Below, one piece after another: positions 1 to 6,207 of a DNA stretch of 21,193 bases (position 1 is its first letter; each line of letters starts with the position of its first letter). Origin of the DNA: an uncultured Dorea sp. (GTDB taxonomy: Bacteria > Bacillota > Clostridia > Lachnospirales > Lachnospiraceae); the NCBI GenBank assembly GCA_910586965.1, contig CAJUMF010000050.1:1-21193 (forward strand), written 5' to 3'. The notes beneath the pieces were generated by a model. That model was not told the DNA's origin, made no database searches, and saw nothing but the letters and a program-made list of their open reading frames with translations. The position numbers and the translations under genes were made by a program.

Positions 1-32
1 GAAGCTGTTGCGGCTTGAGTTAAGGCGCAAAA

Positions 33-51
33 TCAACTAACTTTGGAAAGA
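33..51 (+). repeat. Left copy of a 19-bp inverted repeat found near both window ends
   Basis: TCAACTAACTTTGGAAAGA occurs here and its exact reverse complement occurs at 21143-21161. Similarity continues weakly towards the interior (TTCT here, CTCT in the other copy). A short open frame ending in TGA at 16-18 lies just outside. The arrangement would fit the ends of two copies of one insertion sequence lying outside the window in opposite orientation, but no transposase is visible, so this is inference only. Confidence 0.6.
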
Positions 52-357
52 TTCTATTTTTTAAAAATTTTTTCTGTATTTTTTTCTCCGGTTAGTTTCT
101 GGCTTTTGCTAGGTTGCGCTGTCTATGGCGGTAGGCTTTTGCTTTCTCGAAAAGGTATCTCTTTCCTCCCGGTGTAGCAAAATACATCCATACCTAAAGA
201 GTATGGATAATTTTGCAAGGGGAATGCTGCACATCCCCTTTGAACCCCTTGCTTTTGTTGCCCCGGCACTGTATCTCCTTTTTCCTGTTCGGTATCTATG
301 GTGATAAGTTATAATTAAGGAATCGGGTGCAGGAGTAAAAAGAAAGGAACTGATACT
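52..357. other. Gene-free stretch with one strong hairpin
   Basis: No credible gene is seen on either strand. The stretch begins with a T-rich tract and contains the hairpin at 177-216. A TATAAT-like box at about 310-315 and AAAGGA about nine bases before the ATG at 358 probably serve the first gene. No convincing -35 box was found for that -10 box. Confidence 0.4.
177..216. repeat. Long hairpin, GCAAAAT/ATTTTGC outside ATCCATAC/GTATGGAT
   Basis: The inner arms ATCCATAC (186-193) and GTATGGAT (201-208) flank a 7-nt loop. The outer arms GCAAAAT (177-183) and ATTTTGC (210-216) extend the pairing with one small asymmetry. No run of T follows on the + strand, so it is not a clean + strand terminator. 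It could be a terminator remnant, a processing stem or a transfer-related hairpin; the sequence does not decide. Confidence 0.5.
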
Positions 358-594
358 ATGAATGAAAAATATTTGGAATCTGCAATGCTTTTCGCACGTC
401 TGTATGGAATTGCTGAAACGCTCAATCCGTGGACGAATCTTGACAATGAAAAGTTTGTCAGTATGATAAAAGAATGGACGGATGAATTTGTAAATGTGGA
501 AAATGGGGATGTTTTGACATTCTTTGAATGGAAAATCTCACAAAAAAAGACAGGATATGCTGACTATATCAAGAATCAATCGCCCTGCCTTTAA
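358..594 (+). CDS. Small hypothetical protein of the mobile-element type (78 aa)
   Basis: I do not recognise a named domain. The product is 78 residues, acidic and probably helical, rich in aromatic residues (for example NPWTNLD and FFEWKIS), with no signal peptide or membrane segment, so it is likely cytosolic. The start is supported by AAAGGA about nine bases upstream. Its stop codon overlaps the stop of the convergent regulator gene by four bases. Proteins of this size and style are common cargo of integrative elements in Clostridia, which fits the rep and recombinase genes downstream, but no function can be inferred. Confidence that it is a real gene is moderate to good. Confidence 0.6.
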   Translation: MNEKYLESAMLFARLYGIAETLNPWTNLDNEKFVSMIKEWTDEFVNVENGDVLTFFEWKISQKKTGYADYIKNQSPCL

Positions 595-797
595 TTATCT
601 TCTATTCTGTATTCTAATATGTCCGATACCTGACATTCTAATATTTCACAAAGTAGGTTCAGAGTTTTTGTTGTAATATCTTTTCCATGTTTCATTCTGT
701 GTAACGTGTTCGCCGGAACGCCATGCTTAAAAATCAAGGCATACTCTGTAATGCCTTTTCTCAAAAGGGTGTCATAGAATGGCTGGTACGAAATCAT
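591..797 (-). CDS. Small Cro/CI-type helix-turn-helix regulator (68 aa)
   Basis: This is a single-domain DNA-binding protein. The pattern GVPANTLHRMKHGKDITTKTLNLLCEIL fits the HTH_26/Cro family in parts: a turn (GVPANT), a recognition helix (LHRMKHGK) and the family's typical ending around CQVSDILEY. The start is placed at 797 (MISYQPF) because GAGGAG lies 8 bases upstream. An upstream in-frame ATG at 830 would add 11 residues but has no ribosome site. It probably acts as a local repressor in the element. It is divergent from the secreted protein gene at 959, whose promoter starts 49 bases from this start codon, so autoregulation and control of that promoter are plausible but not shown. Confidence 0.8.
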   Translation of the reverse strand: MISYQPFYDTLLRKGITEYALIFKHGVPANTLHRMKHGKDITTKTLNLLCEILECQVSDILEYRIEDN

Positions 798-845
798 ATG
801 GAAATCTCCTCTCAATTTTGTAAAAATCATACCATGCTCAATGTG

Positions 846-874
846 TTGACTATGCCTAAAGTATGAAGTATAAT
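846..874 (+). promoter_or_regulatory. Promoter of the secreted Ig-like protein gene
   Basis: TTGACT (846-851), a 17-base spacer and TATAAT (869-874) form a near-consensus sigma-70 promoter about 85 bases before the ATG at 959. It lies in the space shared with the divergent HTH regulator. Confidence 0.7.
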
Positions 875-958
875 TCTGGTTAAGGAGAATCCTGTCGAAA
901 ACGAGAAGATTTTCACAAGAATGATATTTTTGAATATACCAAAGAAAGGGGAATCATT

Positions 959-1927
959 ATGAAACAAATCATCAAAAAATCAATCACAACTGTAATCATC
1001 ATGGCTTTAGCTTTGACACTGGCTATGCCTGTTACTGCACAGGCGAAAGCAAAGCCAAAGCTGAACAAGACAAAAGTCACGGTAAGCATGAAGAAATCCT
1101 ATCAGTTAAAGGTCGTAGGCTCATCTAAAAAAGCGACGTGGAAAAGCAGTAATAAGAAAGTCGCTACTGTATCAAAGAACGGTAAAGTGACTGGAAAGAA
1201 GAAAGGCTCTGCTGTAATTACTGCAAAAGTAAATAAAAAGACTTATAAATGCAAGGTGACAGTTAAGGCAGAAACGACACCAAAGCTGAATAAGACTAAG
1301 GTTACTTTGACTATGACGAATCAAAAGGGAAATCCTACCATTCAGTTAAAAGTCACAGGCACGAGAAAAAAAGTTAAATGGACGACTTCTAATACAAAAG
1401 TTGCCACTGTTTCTAAAACTGGCAAAGTGACCGCTAGGAGGAAAGGCTCTGCTGTGATTACTGCAAAAATAAATGACAGGACGCTAAAATGTAAGGTTGT
1501 TGTGAACGATACTCACAAACATCATTGGGCAGCGTATGATGACCCTCAACCTGAAAATATATTTGGTGTAGTTTGCTACTGTGGAAAAGTTTTTGCATCT
1601 GTGGAAGAATGGGAACCGCACGCTTTTGAATATGATGATATATTATTAGAAGCAACATTGAATGGTCGTCCTGCGCCGGAGTGGGCGGTACATAATGGCT
1701 TTTCTGACGGTAAAACCGTTTATAAAAGTTGGATTTGGTATTACTATTGCGATATATGCGGCTTTAAGGACTGGGATGATGAATATTCACATCCTGTAGA
1801 AGCGGTAATTTGTTCAGGTTGTAAAAAGGAATTCAAAAACTATGAGGAATGGAACAAGCACTTCTTGGAAAATTCTTGGAATGGTGATGAAAGCCATAGG
1901 AAGTGCACAGTTCGTATTCGGCAGTGA
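959..1927 (+). CDS. Secreted protein with two BIG2 Ig-like domains and C2H2-like knuckles (322 aa)
   Basis: Residues 1-30 are a signal peptide: Lys-rich start, hydrophobic core, probable cleavage after AQA. Two bacterial Ig-like BIG2 domains follow (about 33-103 and 108-183), each with the hallmark WxSSNxKVATVS and GKVTxKKGSAVITA segments; they are near-duplicates and very basic. The C-terminal part (about 186-322) has three Cys pairs. C206-x-C208-x12-H221 and C285-x2-C288-x12-H301 both keep the zinc-finger spacing with Phe three residues after the second Cys and Trp three before the His (KVFASVEEWEPH, KEFKNYEEWNKH). C264-x2-C267-x10-H278 is a looser knuckle. BIG2 domains usually occur in surface proteins of adhesion or wall association. 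No LPXTG or membrane anchor is seen, so it is probably released or held by the basic Ig domains. Ribosome site AAAGGGG lies before the start. It is followed by a strong terminator, so it is a single-gene unit. Confidence 0.85.
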   Translation: MKQIIKKSITTVIIMALALTLAMPVTAQAKAKPKLNKTKVTVSMKKSYQLKVVGSSKKATWKSSNKKVATVSKNGKVTGKKKGSAVITAKVNKKTYKCKVTVKAETTPKLNKTKVTLTMTNQKGNPTIQLKVTGTRKKVKWTTSNTKVATVSKTGKVTARRKGSAVITAKINDRTLKCKVVVNDTHKHHWAAYDDPQPENIFGVVCYCGKVFASVEEWEPHAFEYDDILLEATLNGRPAPEWAVHNGFSDGKTVYKSWIWYYYCDICGFKDWDDEYSHPVEAVICSGCKKEFKNYEEWNKHFLENSWNGDESHRKCTVRIRQ

Positions 1928-1967
1928 CTTACCTCTATGTTATTTGGGTATGTATGACCGGGATAAT

Positions 1968-2035
1968 GCCCCCTAAATTTCGTTGCGATCTATCGTTTCA
2001 CTTTATCGCAACAAAATTTAGGGGCGTTGTTTTTG
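1968..2035 (+). terminator. Strong intrinsic terminator of the Ig-like protein gene
   Basis: A stem of about 20 pairs with one bulge joins 1969-1989 (starting CCCCCTAAATTT) to 2005-2025 (ending AAATTTAGGGG), followed by a T-rich tract at 2027-2035. It lies about 40 bases after the stop codon. Confidence 0.85.
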
Positions 2036-2090
2036 TCTGAAATCGTTCTTAGACTTTTTCTTTGGTAAAATTTCACAAATTGCTTTAAAT

Positions 2091-2124
2091 GGAATAATTA
2101 GGTAGATTTTCTTGTAATTATTCC
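2091..2124. repeat. Perfect 10-bp inverted repeat
   Basis: GGAATAATTA (2091-2100) is repeated inverted as TAATTATTCC (2115-2124) with a 14-base spacer. It lies in gene-free DNA that leads into the second hairpin and the iteron cluster. Possible roles are a protein-binding site or part of a replication or transfer origin; none is proven. Confidence 0.5.
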
Positions 2125-2175
2125 TTTAACTATTCCTGCTGGCAATGGCTGTCCGGAGGCAAAACCGTCGCCGAA

Positions 2176-2214
2176 ATGCCCGTGCAGTATCGACAAGCCC
2201 TACTGCACGGGCAT
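2176..2214. repeat. Perfect 14-bp GC-rich hairpin
   Basis: ATGCCCGTGCAGTA (2176-2189) pairs perfectly with TACTGCACGGGCAT (2201-2214) around an 11-nt loop. No T run follows, so it is unlikely to be a terminator. It sits upstream of a tiny ORF with a strong ribosome site and of the iteron-like sites, so it may belong to an origin or a regulatory leader. Confidence 0.65.
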
Positions 2215-2247
2215 ATATGTGCGTGGTACAAAGAGGGGGGAGGATAA

Positions 2248-2301
2248 ATGGAAGAATCCAATAATACCCTGAAAAATAAAGGCTTTAGTGGGTATAATTA
2301 A
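2248..2301 (+). CDS. Possible 17-residue micro-ORF with a strong ribosome site
   Basis: The frame encodes MEESNNTLKNKGFSGYN and stops with TAA. GGGGGGAGGA lies four bases before the ATG, far stronger than chance placement would suggest. It could be a leader peptide, a tiny regulatory protein, or the truncated start of a gene whose body was lost. I know of no family. It immediately precedes the TGTAGACA repeat cluster. Confidence 0.4.
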   Translation: MEESNNTLKNKGFSGYN

Positions 2302-2337
2302 AAAATGTATTTCGACATAAAAAGGATGTCAGAAAAG

Positions 2338-2505
2338 TGTAGACATTGTAGACAAACAGGGATTATCCAGCGCTGGCAAGGCTTCCAGCGTCTACAAGGT
2401 GTCTTTTTTTGTAGACAGAAATGTAGACAAAATGTATACAGAAAGAGATTATCCAGTACTGGCAAGGCTTTGAGCGTCTACATTTTGGAAACCTGTTTGT
2501 ATACA
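2338..2505. repeat. Iteron-like cluster of TGTAGACA sites
   Basis: TGTAGACA occurs at 2338-2345, 2347-2354, 2410-2417 and 2422-2429. Its inverted variant CGTCTACA is at 2389-2396 and 2475-2482, and the palindromic variant TGTATACA is at 2433-2440 and 2498-2505. Eight related 8-mers within 168 bases is strong clustering. Upstream of a rolling-circle rep gene, such repeats suggest binding sites of the initiator (double-strand origin) or of another DNA-binding protein of the element. No nick site could be identified with confidence. Confidence 0.65.
2361..2482 (+). repeat. Two 36-bp imperfect direct repeats
   Basis: The segment at 2361-2396 (GATTATCCAG, CTGGCAAGGCTT, AGCGTCTACA) recurs at 2447-2482 with 4 differences in 36 bases. 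Each copy ends in an inverted TGTAGACG site. The repeats form the scaffold of the iteron-like cluster and give it a period of 86 bases. Confidence 0.75.
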
Positions 2506-2711
2506 GAATGCGTTACGGATGGGAGATAAAGACAATATCCTGCATACAAACCTGTGGATTTGAACTTCTGAGACCTTATTGCTGTTTATCTATTGTGCAA
2601 TATACACAAAAGACTATTCTTTATTAATCCTGCATGGATTTGGAATGGATAAACAAAAATTTAGGCTTATTGACATTGTTTTTTGTGCAGTATTTTAAAT
2701 TTGGAAAAAGA
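2506..2711. other. Gene-free AT-rich stretch between the iteron cluster and the RNA promoter
   Basis: This stretch holds no credible gene. A further degenerate site (GCATACAAAC, about 2542-2551) resembles the TGTATACA class. An open frame at 2634-2837 runs through the promoter at 2712 and into the structured RNA, has no ribosome site and looks non-coding. Confidence 0.4.
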
Positions 2712-2740
2712 TTGACAAATCGAAAAATAGCTGATACAAT
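2712..2740 (+). promoter_or_regulatory. Promoter of the putative structured RNA
   Basis: TTGACA (2712-2717), a 17-base spacer and TACAAT (2735-2740) fit the sigma-70 consensus well. Transcription would start at about 2747 and run into the terminator at 2917-2990. Confidence 0.75.
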
Positions 2741-2746
2741 AATCTC

Positions 2747-2990
2747 CAAAAATAAAATATTATTGTGCTTTCCTCACAGGAAGTTCCGTCAGACGGAGAT
2801 AACCAGTATATTTAATTTCCAAATATATGAGTGCTGATAAGACGGACGTGGGGGAAATATATCGCATTGGAATAACCAAGACCAGAGGAAATTTCTGGTA
2901 GAGCCACGTATGGCAGGCGGTGTAACAAATATGGATTCTGATTAGTGAATTTCGCTAATCAGGGTTTGTATATGTTACACCGCTTTTTTT
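2747..2990 (+). ncRNA. Putative structured RNA or rep leader of about 240 nt
   Basis: A consensus promoter and a strong terminator bracket about 240 bases without a credible gene. Pairing possible in the transcript: TCCGTC (2785-2790) with GACGGA (2841-2846), enclosing TATATTT (2807-2813) with AAATATA (2821-2827); ACGTGG (2846-2851) with CCACGT (2904-2909), enclosing ACCAGA (2881-2886) with TCTGGT (2894-2899). The first and third stems share base 2846, so they may compete or abut. It lies upstream of rep in the same direction, so it could be a copy-control RNA or an attenuated leader in which readthrough into rep is controlled. I cannot assign it to a named RNA family. Confidence 0.55.
2917..2990 (+). 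terminator. Terminator between the structured RNA and rep
   Basis: GCGGTGTAAC (2917-2926) pairs with GTTACACCGC (2974-2983), with an inner stem CTGATTAG (2938-2945) / CTAATCAG (2955-2962), followed by seven T. It lies about 175 bases before the rep start, where it would act as an attenuator or end a separate RNA. Confidence 0.85.
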
Positions 2991-3025
2991 ATTTGGCTTT
3001 TCCAATGGAGCAGGAAAGGGCGGTG

Positions 3026-3094
3026 ATGATGTGGATACCTCGTAAACAGTCAGGAGAAGTTTGCAACTTGTTCCGGTCAATCAATTTCAAATAG
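3026..3094 (+). CDS. Possible 22-residue leader peptide ahead of rep
   Basis: A short frame starting ATGATGTGGATACC is preceded by AAAGGGCGG and ends at TAG 70 bases before rep. It follows the terminator directly. It might couple translation or attenuation to rep expression. The evidence is only position and a fair ribosome site. Confidence 0.25.
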   Translation: MMWIPRKQSGEVCNLFRSINFK

Positions 3095-3164
3095 AAAACG
3101 ATTAAAAATCTGAAGAATATCTTCCAGAACACAACGAATAAAAAAGAAAGGATGGTAGGATAAA

Positions 3165-3872
3165 ATGGCTACTAAACAAGCAAAACTGACAATATTAACA
3201 TTTGCACAGGATTTTCAGTCCGGACACTGGAACTGGACAGACGAGGAGAAGAAAAAGCTCGGAGATGTGGAGGAAATGGGAAAAATCATCAAGTCCCGTT
3301 TGGAGAATGCCGGGTGCGAAATACAGGAAATGTACGCTGTCAAACACGATAAAGACGAAAAGCGGTGGTGGAATGAGTACAAAAAAGATTACGAGGTACA
3401 GTTCAAATCCAATCACGCCCATTTTGTCATCAAGTTTGAAAAAGGAAAAGGAAAAACATTGCCGGAGCTTGCCAGAGAAATCGGCATTGAAGAAAATTAT
3501 ATTGAAAAGCCAAAAAGCGGAAGTCACAGTTATGACAATATGCTTTCGTATTTAATCCATATTAAATATGAGAAAAAGTATCAATATGATGTCAACGCAG
3601 TCTACACGATTACCGGGAAAAAGTATATTGAATATTACCGTGAAAAGTATGAATCATGGACAAAGGGCAGGGCTGAAATCAGTGTAAAGAGTGCAAAGGA
3701 GCTTATCAATTTTTTGAAGATGGGAATCTTAAAAGGCGAAATCGAAAGAAAAGATATTGCACAAAATGATGAATGGCTGTTCGCCTATGCCTTAAATAAA
3801 GACCTGCTTGACAAGGCTTTTGAGGGGCGTAATGTCATCACTGGCCTTAAACGTAGATATCCACAAGAATAA
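3165..3872 (+). CDS. rep: Rolling-circle replication initiator, RepB/Rep_2 type (235 aa)
   Basis: This is probably a HUH-family endonuclease that nicks one DNA strand at an origin and joins to its 5' end through a tyrosine. The metal site is visible: H61 in KHDKDEK and the H-x-H pair H84/H86 in KSNHAHFVI. The likely catalytic tyrosine is Y129 in NMLSYLIH, matching the YLTH motif of pMV158 RepB, followed by the family's KKYQYD segment. Residues 150-235 are a helical C-terminal part. The start at 3165 has GGTAGGA four bases upstream. It follows an iteron-like cluster, a structured RNA and a terminator, and precedes a large palindrome and a serine recombinase. Integrative elements often carry such a rep to copy the excised circle. 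A relaxase role is possible instead; replication is more likely. Confidence 0.8.
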   Translation: MATKQAKLTILTFAQDFQSGHWNWTDEEKKKLGDVEEMGKIIKSRLENAGCEIQEMYAVKHDKDEKRWWNEYKKDYEVQFKSNHAHFVIKFEKGKGKTLPELAREIGIEENYIEKPKSGSHSYDNMLSYLIHIKYEKKYQYDVNAVYTITGKKYIEYYREKYESWTKGRAEISVKSAKELINFLKMGILKGEIERKDIAQNDEWLFAYALNKDLLDKAFEGRNVITGLKRRYPQE

Positions 3873-3918
3873 AAACCATAATCAAAAAAACGTCTGCTTT
3901 TTTGGTCTGCCCAATCAT

Positions 3919-3986
3919 ATCCTGCGTTCGGATTCCAGTCAAGAACGTGTTTTTAACAGATCTTGACTGGAATCCGAACGCAGGAT
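3919..3986. repeat. Perfect inverted repeat with 26-bp arms (candidate single-strand origin)
   Basis: The arm 3919-3944 (ATCCTGCGTTCGGATT, then CCAGTCAAGA) is exactly inverted at 3961-3986 with a 16-nt loop. Flanking GCCC and GGGC could extend it with a bulge. No T run follows, so it is not an intrinsic terminator. Placement just after a rolling-circle rep suggests a single-strand origin or a plasmid-type hairpin; a recombinase site is another option. A smaller hairpin, ACAGGC/GCCTGT, is at 4018-4034. Confidence 0.8.
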
Positions 3987-4121
3987 TGAGGGCACACAAG
4001 CCAAAGAAAGCGGGCATACAGGCTCATTGCCTGTTTAAGAAATGATAATAGGAACGGGAGCGGTTTTATACAGACTGGAAAAGCCGCATAAAATAAACGA
4101 AGAAAAGAAAGGAAAATATTT

Positions 4122-5921
4122 ATGGTGAAAAAACTAAGATGTTACCTATACACAAGGGTTTCCACGGAAATACAGGTTGACGGGTATTCCCTGAACGCCC
4201 AAAAGGAACGGTTAAGGAGCGAGGCGGAACATCGTGGGATGAAAGTGGCTGGCGAATATAGCGACGAGGGGAAATCCGGCAAAAACATAACGGGCAGACC
4301 GGAGTTCCAAAAAATGCTGGATGATATTAAAGACGGAAAAGACAAAGTGGATTATGTCCTTGTGTTCAAATTGTCGAGATTTGGGCGAAACGCCGCCGAC
4401 ACGCTTAACAGTCTGCAATATATGGAAGATTTCGGCGTGAACCTTTTATGCGTCGAAGATAGCATAGATTCTGCCGGCGCGTCCGGCAAGCTGATGATTT
4501 CCGTACTGGCGGCGGTCGCAGAGATTGAACGTGAGAACATTAAGGAGCAGACGATGGCGGGGCGGCAGCAAAAAGCCCGTGACGGCAAGTGGAATGGCGG
4601 CTTTGCCCCTTATGGCTACAAACTCATACATAAGGAGGGGGAGAAAACAAAAGTGCTTGTGCCGGAAGAAAAAGAGGCGGAACATATCCGGCTGATTTAT
4701 GACAAATACACAAATACGCAGATGGGGGCGAATGCAGTTGCAAAATGGCTGAATGAACATGGATATAAAAAGATTGTCCGGCAAAATGGCACGCTGTCGG
4801 CGTTCAGCTCGCATTTTGTTAAATTAGTGCTGGATAACCCCGTGTATATGGGGAAAATCGCTTATGGGCGGCGTAAGACGGAAAAGATTGACGGTACAAG
4901 GAATGAGTTCCATGTTGTAAAGCAGGACGAGGATTCGTATGTGTTTTATAATGGCATACATGAAGAAATCATTTCAGAAGAAATGTGGCATAAGGCGCAT
5001 GAAAAGCGTAAAATAACTGGCGTAAAGCATGAAAAAACACACAGCATGGAGCATTTTCATATTTTATCAGGACTTGTTAGATGTCCAGAGTGCGGAGCAA
5101 AGATGTACGGGGTTGTCAACCGCAAAAAGAAAAAAGGTTCTGATGAATATTACACGGATATGTGGTATTATAAATGTAAGAACCGGATAAAAGTGGAGGG
5201 GAAACCCTGTTCATACAAAACCAATATACGCCAGGACCAGCTTAATTCAGAAGTGATTGCAATGGTAAAATGGGTTCTTGACGACCCGGAATTTAAGAAA
5301 CGGGTCGCAACAGCGACTGGCGACAGTGAGACAGGCTCATTGGATGAACTTCGGGAGGAAGAAAAACGGTTGCAGTCAGGGCGGGAAAAGGCAGAAAATA
5401 AGAAGAAAAAACTTCTGGCAAAGATTGGAAATCTGGATGTGGATGACGATTTGTATGATTCCCTCTGTGAAGATTTCATGGGCATTGTAAGGGAATTAAC
5501 GGAACAGATAACAAAGATAGATACAGACCTTGTACGGAATCACCTTGCTATGGAAAATGCAAGGGAAGAAACATTTTCAGTGGAGCAGTATTATAGATTG
5601 CTGGAGATAATAATTGAAAATCTTGAACAGGCGCATGACAGGGAACTGAAATATCTGATGAACATGGCGATTGAGGGCATTGAGATTTTCCCCGACAGGC
5701 AGAAATATGGAAGATGGATAAAGTCTGTGAAATTCAAAATGAACCTGAAACAGAATGGCGAAAACATTCAGGCATTGGGGTATAGAGATATTATTGAAAG
5801 CATGGAAAAAGAAGATGAAGAAAGGGATGAGGGGGAAACCCCCATTCCCTACCCAATCGAACAACAGTTGAAACCATTGTACTTTTGTTCCACAAATCAC
5901 CAGATAGTGTTGTCAATGTAA
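4122..5921 (+). CDS. Large serine recombinase (599 aa)
   Basis: It catalyses site-specific integration and excision of a mobile element. The N-terminal resolvase domain (about 5-150) has the nucleophile S14 in YTRVST and the conserved arginines R12, R86 and R89 in KLSRFGRN. A Recombinase domain follows (about 160-290, from FAPYGYKL). The zinc ribbon uses C321, C324, C352 and C363. A charged coiled coil spans about 400-470, and a C-terminal helical part follows. Length is normal for TndX/TnpX-like large serine recombinases. AAAGGA eight bases before the ATG supports the start. It lies at the element's edge: the last 17 codons (after Q582) lie in DNA that reads in another frame as the neighbouring rlmD-like gene. 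The tail (LKPLYFCSTNHQIVLSM) may therefore come from the target site and differ in the excised element. Confidence 0.92.
   Translation: MVKKLRCYLYTRVSTEIQVDGYSLNAQKERLRSEAEHRGMKVAGEYSDEGKSGKNITGRPEFQKMLDDIKDGKDKVDYVLVFKLSRFGRNAADTLNSLQYMEDFGVNLLCVEDSIDSAGASGKLMISVLAAVAEIERENIKEQTMAGRQQKARDGKWNGGFAPYGYKLIHKEGEKTKVLVPEEKEAEHIRLIYDKYTNTQMGANAVAKWLNEHGYKKIVRQNGTLSAFSSHFVKLVLDNPVYMGKIAYGRRKTEKIDGTRNEFHVVKQDEDSYVFYNGIHEEIISEEMWHKAHEKRKITGVKHEKTHSMEHFHILSGLVRCPECGAKMYGVVNRKKKKGSDEYYTDMWYYKCKNRIKVEGKPCSYKTNIRQDQLNSEVIAMVKWVLDDPEFKKRVATATGDSETGSLDELREEEKRLQSGREKAENKKKKLLAKIGNLDVDDDLYDSLCEDFMGIVRELTEQITKIDTDLVRNHLAMENAREETFSVEQYYRLLEIIIENLEQAHDRELKYLMNMAIEGIEIFPDRQKYGRWIKSVKFKMNLKQNGENIQALGYRDIIESMEKEDEERDEGETPIPYPIEQQLKPLYFCSTNHQIVLSM
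5858..5880. other. Inferred attachment junction (attR-like) of the element
   Basis: From about 5867 the DNA reads V-E-T-I-V-L-L-F-H-K-S-P in the frame GTT GAA ACC. This matches the (H)VETVVLL segment near the end of RlmD-type methyltransferases, while the same bases still encode the recombinase C-terminus in another frame. The rlmD segment that should precede the V-E-T codons is absent. The crossover dinucleotide cannot be fixed from one junction, and the matching left end is not in the window. Confidence 0.5.
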
Positions 5922-6207
5922 AGGTGGAATTTGGAAAAGGTAAGGGGAAAGTGTCGTTGGATGCGATTGCAGAGCGGGCAAAGAAATATTAGCCGAAACC
6001 GAAAATAAAATGATACAGGAATATGTTGAAAAGAAATATGGATTTAAAGTACATACTGCGTATATTGCAGAGGTAAAAAGATCCTTGGGATTAACAATGT
6101 ATGATGTTCCTAATGCGGTAGAAGAATTAAAACATCCGAGGAAGCGTCCACCGAAAGAAAAAGTAGAAGTGATAACGGATGTACTGAAATATTTTGGGGT
6201 AATTTAA
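5867..6207 (+). pseudogene. Fragment of RlmD-like methyltransferase C-terminal extension
   Basis: The first frame (5867-5992) reads VETIVLLFHKSPDSV, then a segment ending in IAERAKKY and a TAG at 5990. After KPKIK a frameshift (a few bases apparently lost near 6008) leads into the frame from ATG 6010. That encodes 65 residues with MIQEYVEKKYGFKVHT, YIAEVKRSLGL and KYFGVI, ending at 6207. I recognise this as the accessory C-terminal module seen in 23S rRNA (uracil-C5) methyltransferases of Clostridia. The catalytic part is missing because the integrative element lies upstream. It is not expected to be active. Attribution to rlmD is moderately sure: the same module might also end other methyltransferases carried by integrative elements. 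Confidence 0.6.

Noticed and set aside
2305..2529. Open frame of 74 codons through the iteron-like cluster
   Set aside because: Its peptide merely translates the DNA repeats; there is no ribosome site.
2634..2837. Open frame of 67 codons overlapping the RNA promoter
   Set aside because: It crosses a consensus promoter and the structured RNA, has no ribosome site and a low-complexity peptide.
2747..3872. Retron or other reverse-transcriptase system (structured RNA followed by a gene)
   Set aside because: The following gene shows HUH/Rep motifs and no reverse-transcriptase motifs.
3919..3986. Intrinsic terminator of rep
   Set aside because: No T run follows either arm, and the arms are far longer than needed.
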